Origin: an uncultured Alphaproteobacteria bacterium
GTDB taxonomy: Bacteria; Pseudomonadota; Alphaproteobacteria; MPNO01; UBA830
Direction: 5' to 3'
Length of the DNA: 43,774 nt
NCBI GenBank assembly: GCA_913046035.1
Contig: CAJWSW010000016.1
Span: forward strand, 1 to 43,774
The position numbers and the translations under genes were made by a program. Positions 8,451-20,576 of the stretch are shown piece by piece. Every line of letters starts with the position of its first letter. The first letter of the stretch is position 1. The notes under the pieces were generated by a model. The model was not told the origin of the DNA. It saw only the letters and a program-made list of their open reading frames with translations, and searched no databases.

Positions 8451-9842
8451 ATGGCTGGTCAGGGACTTACTCAAGAAATTAATGCGCGCTGGACGCGTGT
8501 CCGAGGAGTGCTTCGTGCGGAAGTAGGCGACTCGGCTTATAAAAGTTGGCTTAAACCGCTCGGTTTGGTCGACTTTTCAAACGGGGTTGTGCGGCTGTCG
8601 GTACCAACGCGTTTCATGCGCGATTGGATTGCAAACCATTATGGTCGACGGCTCTCAGATTTGTGGTGTGAGGGTGATTCGCTTGTATCAGAGGTGGAGA
8701 TCTTTGTTTTGTCTGAGACCCAGGACAGGCGGACCCAGACACCATTTCAGCCGCCGACTGAAGCTTCTGTCAGTGCAATGGCAGGTACGCAAGTTTTGCC
8801 CGATCGTGTTAAGGGTGACGTAAGTGCCGCGCTTGATCCTAGGTTTAAATTTGAAAATTTCGTTGTCGGTAAGCCAAATGAACTCGCGTACGCCGCGGCC
8901 CGCCGGGTGGCGGATGCAGAAACGGCGACCTATAATCCGCTGTTTCTGTATGGCGGCGTTGGGCTGGGTAAAACGCATCTTATGCATGCAATTGCTTGGC
9001 ATATTCGTGAGCATCAGCCGGGTCGTAAGGTGGTTTATCTGTCGGCTGAGAAATTCATGTACTTTTTCATTCGTGCCCTGCGGTTTCAAGACACAATGGC
9101 GTTCAAGGAGCGTTTCCGGTCAGTTGATGTTTTGATGATAGATGATGTCCAGTTTATCAATGGGAAGGAATCGACGCAGGAAGAATTCTTTCACACGTTT
9201 AATGATTTGGTAGATAATAACCGCCAGGTGGTTGTGTCCGCTGATAAGTCCCCGTCGGATTTAGAGGGCATGGAAGAGCGATTGCGATCGCGGCTCGGTT
9301 GGGGTTTGGTTGCTGATATTCACGCTACGACATATGAGTTGCGACTGGGCATTTTACAGTCTAAGAAAGATGAAATTGGTGCTGTGGTCCCAGATAAGGT
9401 CCTGGAGTTTCTAGCTCACAAGATAACGTCCAGTGTCCGCGAGCTAGAAGGGGCGCTTAATCGTGTCGCTGCCCATGCTTCGCTAATTGGGCGGGATATC
9501 ACACTCGAATCCTGTCAAGAGGTTCTACACGATCTTTTGCGGGCCAGTGACCGAAGAATTTCGATAGAGGAAATTCAAAAACGTGTTGCAGCGCATTTTA
9601 ACATCCGTCTTGCGGACATGCATTCGGCACGACGGTCGCGAGCCATAGCTCGGCCTCGTCAAGTGGCGATGTACCTCGCAAAACAGCTGACATCCCGATC
9701 ATTGCCAGAAATAGGTCGAAAATTTGGTGGTCGTGACCATACAACGGTAATGCATGCCGTTAAAAAGGTCGAGGAATTGCGAACGAATGACACCACCTTT
9801 GCAGAGGATGTTGATTTACTCAGACGTATGCTCGAAGATTAA
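8451..9842 (+). CDS. dnaA: Chromosomal replication initiator protein DnaA
   Basis: DnaA binds DnaA boxes at oriC and opens the duplex. The 463 residues show domain I (WTRVRGVLRAEVGDSAYKSW), a short variable linker, the AAA+ domain with Walker A GGVGLGKTH (168-176) and Walker B VLMIDDVQF (227-235), sensor and arginine-finger elements, and domain IV with the DnaA signature GGRDHTTVMHAVKK near the C terminus. An AGGGG site lies nine bases before the ATG. The order dnaA-dnaN-recF-gyrB downstream is the ancestral replication block. Confidence 0.99.
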   Translation: MAGQGLTQEINARWTRVRGVLRAEVGDSAYKSWLKPLGLVDFSNGVVRLSVPTRFMRDWIANHYGRRLSDLWCEGDSLVSEVEIFVLSETQDRRTQTPFQPPTEASVSAMAGTQVLPDRVKGDVSAALDPRFKFENFVVGKPNELAYAAARRVADAETATYNPLFLYGGVGLGKTHLMHAIAWHIREHQPGRKVVYLSAEKFMYFFIRALRFQDTMAFKERFRSVDVLMIDDVQFINGKESTQEEFFHTFNDLVDNNRQVVVSADKSPSDLEGMEERLRSRLGWGLVADIHATTYELRLGILQSKKDEIGAVVPDKVLEFLAHKITSSVRELEGALNRVAAHASLIGRDITLESCQEVLHDLLRASDRRISIEEIQKRVAAHFNIRLADMHSARRSRAIARPRQVAMYLAKQLTSRSLPEIGRKFGGRDHTTVMHAVKKVEELRTNDTTFAEDVDLLRRMLED

Positions 9843-10156
9843 TCTAATTTTGTTCGCTTAGTGGGCGAACGAACGGAATTTGCACCATTAGTACACGATG
9901 CCATGCCTGAGCAAGGTGTTGATTCGGACAATTTACATGCTAAGCTTGGTGCCTTCATAAGCCCTTGTTAACATTGAGCTTTCGGGGTTTGGTTTCCTTG
10001 GTTTGTCTCGCAAGCGCTATTGGGATTCCGAGTGGGTGTGATATAATTTAAATGTCTTTTAAAATTCCTTCCTGCTAGATGACTCGTTGGTATCACGAGC
10101 TAAATGCTGGGGAAATTTCTGGTGGCTACAACAAGCGCGAAAGCCGATTAAAAGCT
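9843..10156. other. dnaA-dnaN intergenic region
   Basis: This 314-base gap has no gene. A hairpin with 6-bp arms (GTTCGC at 9852-9857, GCGAAC at 9865-9870) sits 10 bases after dnaA but lacks a following T run, so it is a weak terminator candidate. Three GANTC sites (9921, 10024, 10081) occur, and the one at 10024 overlaps the -35 of the dnaN promoter. No convincing DnaA boxes were seen. Confidence 0.5.
10020..10047 (+). promoter_or_regulatory. Extended -10 promoter upstream of dnaN
   Basis: A perfect TATAAT (10042-10047) is preceded by TG one base upstream (extended -10) and by TTGGGA (10020-10025) at 16-base spacing. Transcription would start near 10054, about 100 bases before the dnaN ATG at 10157. 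A GANTC site (10024-10028) overlaps the -35 element, so adenine methylation could affect recognition. Confidence 0.7.
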
Positions 10157-11275
10157 ATGCAATTCACCATCGAACGCAGCACACTTCTGAGGTCATTAAC
10201 GCATGTCCAAGGTGTCGTCGAACGACGCACCACTATTCCTATCTTGTCCAATGTGCTTCTTCAAGCGAGCGGAGGTAAGCTAGGATTGACGGCAACCGAC
10301 ATGGATCTTGCCATGATCGAAGGTATATCGGCCGATGTTGCCCAAGATGGCTCTACGACCGTGCCAGCCCATACTCTATATGACATAGTGCGCAAGCTTC
10401 CGGAGGGCTCGCAAGTGGAAGTGCGTGCTGGCGGCGAGCAGGGCCAGCTTGAGATTCGGTCGGGCCGTTCCAAGCTAAGCCTTGCAACCCTGCCCAGCGA
10501 AGATTTTCCGGTAATGTCTGAGGGTGATTTGCCACACCGATTTACAGTCTCGGCTAGTGTGTTGCGCCGACTCATTGACCGAACTCGTTTCGCAATGTCA
10601 ACGGAAGAGACGCGTTATTACCTCAATGGCCTGTATTTGCACGCCGCTGAGACCGATGACTCAACTGTTTTGCGTATTGTTGCAACCGACGGTCATCGTT
10701 TAGCGCGGGTTGAGGTCGCACTCCCGAATGGGGCGGCCGGCATGCCGGGTGTAATAGTTCCACGCAAGGCTGTTGGCGAAATCTACAAGCTAATTGAGGA
10801 AGTTGAGGAAGATATCGAAATTGCCTTATCCGAAACCAAAATCCGATTTTCTTTCGATGATGCCGTGCTGACCTCAAAGCTTATAGACGGCACGTTTCCA
10901 GACTATGATCGGGTGATTCCATTTGGGAATGACAAGACTTTAGCAGTGAACCGCACTGAGTTTGTGAAGGCAGTGGATCTTGTGTCCACAATTTCTACAG
11001 AAAAATCTCGAGCGATTAAGCTGTCGCTGGACGACGGTAATCTCGTGCTCACCGCTACTAGCCCAGAGGCTGGCAGCGCGCGTGAAGAACTCGACGTGAT
11101 TTATAATGATGGTCCACTCGAAATTGGGTTCAACTCAAAATATTTGTTGGATATTACTCAACAGATTGAAGGCGACGATGCAAAGTTCGTTCTTTCAGAT
11201 GGAGCTTCGCCTACACTGGTCCAGGACACGGGCGATAAGAGTGCGCTATATGTCTTGATGCCAATGCGGGTCTGA
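10157..11275 (+). CDS. dnaN: DNA polymerase III beta subunit (sliding clamp)
   Basis: This encodes the ring-shaped processivity clamp of the replicase. The ATG at 10157 gives the standard N terminus MQFTIERSTLLRSLTHVQGVVERRTTIPIL. The three clamp domains follow, with IVATDGHRLARVEV in domain 2 and SKYLLDITQQIEGDDAKFVLSDG and the terminal YVLMPMRV in domain 3. The length of 372 is normal. In-frame sequence 26 codons upstream is not clamp-like and lies in the leader. It lies 16 bases before the earliest possible recF start, so dnaN and recF are probably co-transcribed. Confidence 0.98.
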   Translation: MQFTIERSTLLRSLTHVQGVVERRTTIPILSNVLLQASGGKLGLTATDMDLAMIEGISADVAQDGSTTVPAHTLYDIVRKLPEGSQVEVRAGGEQGQLEIRSGRSKLSLATLPSEDFPVMSEGDLPHRFTVSASVLRRLIDRTRFAMSTEETRYYLNGLYLHAAETDDSTVLRIVATDGHRLARVEVALPNGAAGMPGVIVPRKAVGEIYKLIEEVEEDIEIALSETKIRFSFDDAVLTSKLIDGTFPDYDRVIPFGNDKTLAVNRTEFVKAVDLVSTISTEKSRAIKLSLDDGNLVLTATSPEAGSAREELDVIYNDGPLEIGFNSKYLLDITQQIEGDDAKFVLSDGASPTLVQDTGDKSALYVLMPMRV

Positions 11276-11291
11276 GCTGCCGGTCCGTCCT

Positions 11292-14967
<3,676 letters not shown>

Positions 14968-15447
14968 CTATTGGCTGGTGTTCGCGATACGGTCGAAACT
15001 GGCGCCAAACGCAGCGCACACCAAAACATCTTTAAGTTCGGGTGCGATGCGCCGATAAAACCGTCGTGCACCCTTGTTGCGCTTCAAGACCGACCAGAAC
15101 ATCCACCTTCCACCCGCGTCGCGGCTGCTGCGCGCGATTTCGGTAATCAGTGCGGTGCCCACGCCGCTGCGTCGGTGATGTTCGTGAACAAAGAGATCGG
15201 CCAAGTATACGCCCCGGGTCGCGCTGTCCGTGTCATAACCCCAGTAATAAACAGCATATCCAGTGACAACATTGTCGATGATCGCAACCTTCGTTTCAAA
15301 AGCTGGATTTTTGCCAAAACCGTCGCGTTGGAGTGCTGTCGCCGAAAAACGAGATACCCGCCCGCCATCCGATGCGCTAAGCGCCCGAGCCATAGCAGCA
15401 ATGTCGTCAACGTCTTGGAGCTGGGCCGATCTGACTTTTACCGTTAT
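14968..15447 (-). CDS. GNAT family N-acetyltransferase with probable non-standard start codon
   Basis: This is a GNAT acyltransferase, which transfers an acetyl group from acetyl-CoA to an amine; substrate unknown. The acetyl-CoA loop motif is clear: YLADLFVHEHHRRSGVGTAL, followed by FWSVLKRNKGARRFYRR, the usual motif B helix. The first standard start codon is ATG at 15393 (141 residues), but the frame stays open for 18 codons upstream and encodes VKVRSAQLQDVDDIAAMA, which fits the first strand and helix of GNAT proteins. That extension ends at ATA (15445-15447), directly after an in-frame TAA and eight bases after GGAG. Translation may therefore begin at AUA, giving about 159 residues. If not, the protein lacks its first strand. 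Confidence 0.8.
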   Translation of the reverse strand: MTVKVRSAQLQDVDDIAAMARALSASDGGRVSRFSATALQRDGFGKNPAFETKVAIIDNVVTGYAVYYWGYDTDSATRGVYLADLFVHEHHRRSGVGTALITEIARSSRDAGGRWMFWSVLKRNKGARRFYRRIAPELKDVLVCAAFGASFDRIANTSQ

Positions 15448-15538
15448 TTAAATATCTCCCATGCACCGCTACGAATGTTTATTGTTGATCTATTGCTAAA
15501 GTCATTTGATGTGACACTTATCTACTACATAAACGCGA

Positions 15539-17587
15539 ATGTCTCACGGAAAACGCAAAATGCCAAAACACCCGCGCGCAGGCAGCCGGGCTAGCCCCGG
15601 TGCCAAAAAACGTATGCCTAGTCGCGATGAGAAACACATCCGCGCGCCTGTAGCAAAAGGAAAACTGCGCGCAAAGAACAGGTTTCGGCGTCAAAAAGTC
15701 GTATTTCGGTTGTTTAAATGGTCACTGATTTTGGCGATTTGGAGCACCGTGGCGTTAAGCGGTCTGGTTGCGTGGTACGCTTGGGATTTGCCAGATATTA
15801 ACAAACTTGAATCTCAGACCCGTCGTGCAAGTATCATACTTACTGACTCAGCAGGCCAGGAAATCGCAACATATGGGGATTTGTATGGCGAGCTATTGCG
15901 ATTGGCGGACTTGCCGCCCCATCTAGTACAGGCGATTATCGCAACTGAGGATCGTCGGTTCTTTGATCATAGTGGGCTAGATCCTGCGGCCATGCTCCGG
16001 GCAACAATCGCTAATGTTCGCGCCGGGCGCTTACGGCAGGGGGGAAGCACGCTTACCCAGCAACTCGCAAAGAATCTTTTTCTGAAGCCTGAGAGAACTT
16101 TGCGGAGGAAGGTGCAGGAATTGCTTTTGGCCTTTTGGCTGGAAACTAATTTTTCAAAAGAGCAGATTTTCACGCTCTATATTAACCGGGTCTATCTGGG
16201 TGCGGGAGCATACGGCGTTGATGCTGCCGCGCGCCGTTATTTCGGCAGATCAGCTAAAACTGTTTCCTTGCATCAGGCTGCAGTTATCGCGGGCCTACTC
16301 AAGGCGCCATCGCGCTATTCACCATTGCGGAGCCGCGGAGCTGCGGAAGGCCGTGCTAAGATAGTTTTAAATGCGATGGTAAAAGCAGGTTTTATTGACC
16401 TTAAAACAGCTCGGAAGGTTGGGTCTCAGCGTCTTCGCATCGTTCCGCGATCTGCAAGTCACCGCACTGCTCGCTATTTTTCAGATTGGGTCTTTGAGAG
16501 GGTTCATAGCTTTGTGGGAGGGGTGGAAAGTGATTTGATCGTTCGCACAACGATGGACAGGCGTTTGCAGGCCATTGCAGAAGAGGAGTTGAGCGAGGTA
16601 TTGTTGCGCCGGGGCGCACCACGAAACATTGGTCAAGGGGCGCTGGTTTCTATGTCACCAACAGGCGCTATTCGCTCAATGGTAGGTGGGCGCGACTACT
16701 CCATCAGCCAGTACAATCGCGCTTCTCAAGCGCGGAGACAGCCAGGATCAGCGTTTAAGCTTTTTGTATATCTTGCGGCGTTGGAGCATGGAATGTTACC
16801 ACAAGATCAACTTATTGATAGACCACTGAAAATTGGGAATTGGCAGCCGCGCAATTATGTTGGCACCTATGAGGGCATAGTCACGTTGAAGGAATCGTTG
16901 GCACGTTCCATTAACACGATAGCGGTGCAGGTTTCAGAGCGGGTTGGCCGCAACAACGTGATCGATGCGGCTCGGCGGTTGGGTATTACCTCTCCCCTCA
17001 AATCCCATCCAAGCCTCGCCCTCGGTGTCACCGAGGTTTCGCTTATGGAATTGACTGCCGCGTATAGTGTTGTAGCGAATGGCGGCTTCGCGGTATGGCC
17101 CCATGCCATCATTGAGATCCGGACAAGTGGCGGAGAGGTTCTATACCGTCGTCAAGATGGCGCTGTCGCGCGGGTCATTGATGAAGATGTCGTCAGCAGG
17201 CTTGACGAGATGTTGCGCGCCGTAATTGCTGTTGGCACAGGGCGCGCCGCTAATTCCGGGCGTCCTGCGGCAGGCAAGACGGGCACTAGCCAAGGCTTTC
17301 GCGACGCATGGTTTGTTGGATACACTGACCAATTGGTCACCGGCATCTGGATGGGCAACGACGACAGTTCGCCGATGAAGCGGGTTACTGGTGGTGGCTA
17401 CCCTGCGCAGTTATGGGCCAGCTACACACGGTCAGCGTTGCAGGGTCGGCCGGTAACACCCCAAATGACTCCGCCTGAGGCCGTGCCGGCGTTTGGTCGA
17501 GGCCTTGGTTCCTCTCTACTCGATCGGCTAAAACGCAGCGTCGGAGCGTCTACGGATTATTTGGAGAAACGCGCAAATACCGATTAG
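15539..17587 (+). CDS. Class A penicillin-binding protein (PBP1A family)
   Basis: This bifunctional peptidoglycan synthase polymerises lipid II (glycosyltransferase GT51) and cross-links peptides (transpeptidase). A basic cytoplasmic tail leads to one membrane segment (LILAIWSTVALSGLVAWYAW). GT51 motifs follow: ATEDRRFFDHSGLDP with the catalytic glutamate, RQGGSTLTQQLAKNLFL, and YINRVYLGAGAYGVDAAAR. The transpeptidase shows the serine nucleophile motif SAFK, the SIN triad and KTGTSQGFRDAWFVGY. The length of 682 is on the short side for PBP1A because no large OB-type insertion is present; PbpC/PBP1B-type names are also possible. ATG at 15560 is a possible alternative start with a better upstream GGA. 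Confidence 0.93.
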   Translation: MSHGKRKMPKHPRAGSRASPGAKKRMPSRDEKHIRAPVAKGKLRAKNRFRRQKVVFRLFKWSLILAIWSTVALSGLVAWYAWDLPDINKLESQTRRASIILTDSAGQEIATYGDLYGELLRLADLPPHLVQAIIATEDRRFFDHSGLDPAAMLRATIANVRAGRLRQGGSTLTQQLAKNLFLKPERTLRRKVQELLLAFWLETNFSKEQIFTLYINRVYLGAGAYGVDAAARRYFGRSAKTVSLHQAAVIAGLLKAPSRYSPLRSRGAAEGRAKIVLNAMVKAGFIDLKTARKVGSQRLRIVPRSASHRTARYFSDWVFERVHSFVGGVESDLIVRTTMDRRLQAIAEEELSEVLLRRGAPRNIGQGALVSMSPTGAIRSMVGGRDYSISQYNRASQARRQPGSAFKLFVYLAALEHGMLPQDQLIDRPLKIGNWQPRNYVGTYEGIVTLKESLARSINTIAVQVSERVGRNNVIDAARRLGITSPLKSHPSLALGVTEVSLMELTAAYSVVANGGFAVWPHAIIEIRTSGGEVLYRRQDGAVARVIDEDVVSRLDEMLRAVIAVGTGRAANSGRPAAGKTGTSQGFRDAWFVGYTDQLVTGIWMGNDDSSPMKRVTGGGYPAQLWASYTRSALQGRPVTPQMTPPEAVPAFGRGLGSSLLDRLKRSVGASTDYLEKRANTD

Positions 17588-17611
17588 GCTGCGTATCCCG
17601 TTCCGTCGACA

Positions 17612-18064
17612 TCATTCCGTCCAGCTAACAATGTGGTCTTCTGGGTCGATATCCCTCGACTCATGCATGACCCTATGTTGGACTGATATCCCCGCATCAT
17701 GAACTGACTGCGGATCACCAGATATTAGAGGGTGCCACCATTGCAACTTCTTGCCTTCAGCAAGAAGGCGATAGGCGCAAGTTGCTGGTAGCCAGTTGGC
17801 GTTGCGCGCGAGATCCGACGTCACCTGAATACATTCTGGAACCCGGACTGAACGCATAGGATAATTGGTACAAGCGCAAGTTGTAAGATTAAGCAAGCGA
17901 CACGCAACGCCAGTGAACGCAATTTCACCGCTATCAACGTCTTCTAGTTTTATTAAACAGCACTTGCCGCATCCGTCACAAAGTGATTCCCATTCTTCAG
18001 GGTCCATTTCATCTAGCGATTTAGTTTCCCAGAATGGTTCAACCGTTTTATGACCGTCCATCAT
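17612..18064 (-). CDS. UPF0260 family cysteine-cluster protein (YcgN-like)
   Basis: This is a 150-residue cytoplasmic protein of the YcgN/UPF0260 family. The cysteine cluster [14 protein letters not shown] near residue 30, further cysteines in [21 protein letters not shown] and [13 protein letters not shown], and the WWHPLISGD segment identify it. The cysteines suggest metal or Fe-S binding; no activity is established. Its ATG overlaps the TGA of the Sco1/SenC gene by one base, so it is translationally coupled to it. A Cys-rich metal-type protein next to a copper chaperone is suggestive, but no functional link is proven. Confidence 0.9.
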   Translation of the reverse strand: MMDGHKTVEPFWETKSLDEMDPEEWESLCDGCGKCCLIKLEDVDSGEIAFTGVACRLLNLTTCACTNYPMRSVRVPECIQVTSDLARNANWLPATCAYRLLAEGKKLQWWHPLISGDPQSVHDAGISVQHRVMHESRDIDPEDHIVSWTE

Positions 18065-18660
18065 CAGTTACCGATATTAAGTCGAAGGGTCGCTGCCAGT
18101 TTATCTGCTGCAGTCATGTGGGTAAAATGGTTCACATATTTACCTTCCGGGTTCATAAAAAAAATGATGGAACTATGATCCATCAAATAGTCTCGTTTTC
18201 CTTCGCTTCCCTTCGCCTTGGCGTAATAGACACGGTAAGCGCGCGTGACTTCTGCGATCTGTCTCTCTGTACCGGTAAGACCTATTATGCGTGGGTGAAA
18301 GTTACCAAGATAGGATTTGAGTTGATCAACTGTATCGCGTTCGGGATCGATTGTGATAAAGACCGGTTTGATTTTTTGCTGCATCTCCGTCTGCAGCTGG
18401 TCCATCGCATTCGACATCACTTGAAGCCCGGTTGGGCAAACGTCAGGACAGAAGGTATACCCAAAATAGATAAGACTATATGAGCCTTTCAGATCTTTCT
18501 CTGTAAGGGATCGTCCCAATTGATCGGAAAGTGTGAATGGGCCACCGATAGCTGCGGCACCATACTTCTTAGAGTCACGGTCACCGTAGAGAACAAAAGC
18601 AGCCGTAACTGCGATGGTAATAGCTGTGGCGGCGAGAAGGACAGCTTGATGTGGGCGCAT
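18064..18660 (-). CDS. Sco1/SenC/PrrC family copper-binding thioredoxin-fold protein
   Basis: Sco proteins deliver copper to the CuA site of cytochrome oxidase and act as thiol-disulfide proteins. The 198-residue protein starts with a membrane anchor ([19 protein letters not shown]) and has a periplasmic thioredoxin fold with the copper-binding CPDVC motif (in [14 protein letters not shown]) and the distal histidine in [26 protein letters not shown] is also diagnostic. In Rhodobacter this family (SenC/PrrC) sits next to regA/regB; here regB lies two genes away, which supports a role tied to aerobic/anaerobic respiration. Confidence 0.94.
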   Translation of the reverse strand: MRPHQAVLLAATAITIAVTAAFVLYGDRDSKKYGAAAIGGPFTLSDQLGRSLTEKDLKGSYSLIYFGYTFCPDVCPTGLQVMSNAMDQLQTEMQQKIKPVFITIDPERDTVDQLKSYLGNFHPRIIGLTGTERQIAEVTRAYRVYYAKAKGSEGKRDYLMDHSSIIFFMNPEGKYVNHFTHMTAADKLAATLRLNIGN

Positions 18661-18867
18661 TCCCAGCCTCTATAGTTAGGTATATCTATGGAGATATAAT
18701 CGTGGTTAAAGTAATTGGCTAGACCGAGAATTAAACTCGTTCTAAGAGTCACATAAATCCAAATTGCAGAGAGGTCAGGCCGCACAAATCGTCAATCAGT
18801 TTATGCGCACCGGCAAATTTTGAATCCATTTTTGGAATGGCGGCAATTGATCGATTTAGGATGAAGG

Positions 18868-19686
18868 TTATTCACCCATTTGTAAAAGTTGTCCACGATG
18901 CCTAGCGACCCGGAACGCATATAAGAATGCGCAAAGTCCAAGAATCAGGTACAGTATGTTAAGAGTTATCGACCAGACAAACCTGTCCGCTAGGAAGATG
19001 CCTTCAATCGACGCAGCGCGCATCCCTTCAAAAACATGCGACGAAGGCAAGGCGTAGGCAATTGGTTGCAGCCAGTTCGGAAGCGTCGATATAGGATAGT
19101 AAATCCCGCTTAGTGGCGCGATTGCAAAAATTACTGCCCAAGCAAGGCTTTCGGCGCCAAGTCCACAACGCAGAACTAAACCCGAGACAGCGAGTCCTAC
19201 CGCGGCCCCGAAGATCAGAAGATTTAAGAAAAAAGCTATTAATGGAAAGCCCATTTCGAATATTGAGAAGTGATAAAGCGGAATAGCTAATAGAGCGGCG
19301 GGCAAAATACCGATCATTGTTCGTATCGCGCTAATTGTAAGTAGAGAAAGCGCCCACTCATAAGGGCGCAAGGGGCTTGCGAAAAGCTGACCAAGATTAC
19401 GCGACCACATCTCCTCTAAAAACGAGATTGACACGCCGATATTTGATCGAAACATAACATCCCACAATAGAACTGCCGCTATTAGGACCCCACCAGCGCG
19501 CACAAACCACTCAGAGTGTTCATACAGAAACTGAGACATAAAGCCCCAGATCAGCATCTGCATAGTCGGCCAGTAGGCAAGCTCAACTATGCGGGCAATG
19601 GAGCCACGCAAAAGATAAAAATATCGCAGGACCATGGCGGCGACACGCCGCACAGAGAAGTATGACCGCTGGAGCGAACCAGTCAC
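18868..19686 (-). CDS. ABC-2 type transporter permease
   Basis: This is a 272-residue integral membrane protein with about six hydrophobic segments and a typical ABC-2 layout, including the FLEEMWSRNLGQLFASPLRP coupling region after the second segment and the late PLSGIYYPISTLPNWLQPIAYALPSSHVFEGMR stretch that many exporter permeases share. It is the partner of the ATPase encoded immediately upstream: the GTG start overlaps the ATPase TGA (GTGA). The exported substrate is not evident. Lipid, polysaccharide and drug exporters all use this fold, and a NosFY or CcmAB-like role is possible given the Sco neighbour. Confidence 0.9.
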   Translation of the reverse strand: MTGSLQRSYFSVRRVAAMVLRYFYLLRGSIARIVELAYWPTMQMLIWGFMSQFLYEHSEWFVRAGGVLIAAVLLWDVMFRSNIGVSISFLEEMWSRNLGQLFASPLRPYEWALSLLTISAIRTMIGILPAALLAIPLYHFSIFEMGFPLIAFFLNLLIFGAAVGLAVSGLVLRCGLGAESLAWAVIFAIAPLSGIYYPISTLPNWLQPIAYALPSSHVFEGMRAASIEGIFLADRFVWSITLNILYLILGLCAFLYAFRVARHRGQLLQMGE

Positions 19687-20447
19687 TGGGAATCACCCAT
19701 CTGGACTTCCCCATTCTTGGTGTGGCCGCGAGCAATATCAAGGAAAACCTCTTCTAAATTATTACGTCCATACTTTGTCAGCAGCGCTTTTGGGCTAGCA
19801 CGGTCAACAATCGAGCCATCTCTCATCATTACAACGTTGTCGCACATGCGTTCAACCTCTGCCATGTTGTGTGACGCCAGCAAAATAGTTGCTCCATAGT
19901 TTCGCTGGTAACGGATCAGATAGGAGCGAATCCAATCAGCTGTGTCGGGGTCAAGCGATGCAGTAGGTTCGTCAAGGAATAGCAGGTCGGGGTTATTAAG
20001 AAGAGACTTTGCTAAGGAGACACGGGTTTTTTGCCCGGAAGAAAGTTCGCCGAAGGGGCGGTCAAGAAATTGGTCGATAACCAAATCTGATGATAGGCTT
20101 TCTACGCGTTTTTTAGGGTTATTTACGCCATATAGTTTTGCATAAACCATGAGGTTCTCCCGGGCGGTGAGCCGTTTAGGAAGATCGACGTAGGGAGAAG
20201 AAAAATTGATCCGCGGTAGCACTCGATATCGGTCAAGGAGCATATTGCTCCCAAGTACATTGATCGCGCCACTGCTAGGTATCAGGAGGCCAAGTAACAT
20301 AGAAATAGTTGTAGTCTTCCCTGCGCCATTGCCACCGAGTAGAGCGCATATTTCGCCCTGCATAACGTCAAAGCTTAGGTTATTTACAGCTATGATTTCG
20401 CCGAAATGTTTGGAGAGGTCGTGGACTTTGATCGCTTCAATGGCCAT
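19683..20447 (-). CDS. ABC transporter ATP-binding protein
   Basis: This is the ATPase half of an ABC-2 exporter. It shows Walker A GGNGAGKTTT, a Q-loop region, the signature LSSGQKTRVSLAKSL, Walker B LLFLDEPTASLD and the switch histidine in LLASHNMAEVERMCD. In the signature, SSGQK stands in for the commoner SGGQ. The ATG at 20447 is chosen over the in-frame TTG at 20468. The 254 residues are typical for single-domain subunits. It overlaps the permease by four bases. The gene is divergent from regB with about 130 bases between the starts, so a shared regulatory region is possible. Confidence 0.92.
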   Translation of the reverse strand: MAIEAIKVHDLSKHFGEIIAVNNLSFDVMQGEICALLGGNGAGKTTTISMLLGLLIPSSGAINVLGSNMLLDRYRVLPRINFSSPYVDLPKRLTARENLMVYAKLYGVNNPKKRVESLSSDLVIDQFLDRPFGELSSGQKTRVSLAKSLLNNPDLLFLDEPTASLDPDTADWIRSYLIRYQRNYGATILLASHNMAEVERMCDNVVMMRDGSIVDRASPKALLTKYGRNNLEEVFLDIARGHTKNGEVQMGDSQ

Positions 20448-20576
20448 GAAAGGGAATATGGATTGCAATGCATCGGTAGGCTAGCCCGATTATTGAAATT
20501 TGCGAAACTCAATTTCGTATTTCACTCTAATAGCTGATAGAGATAGATCTTGGAAACATATCTGGCGAGGTAATTC

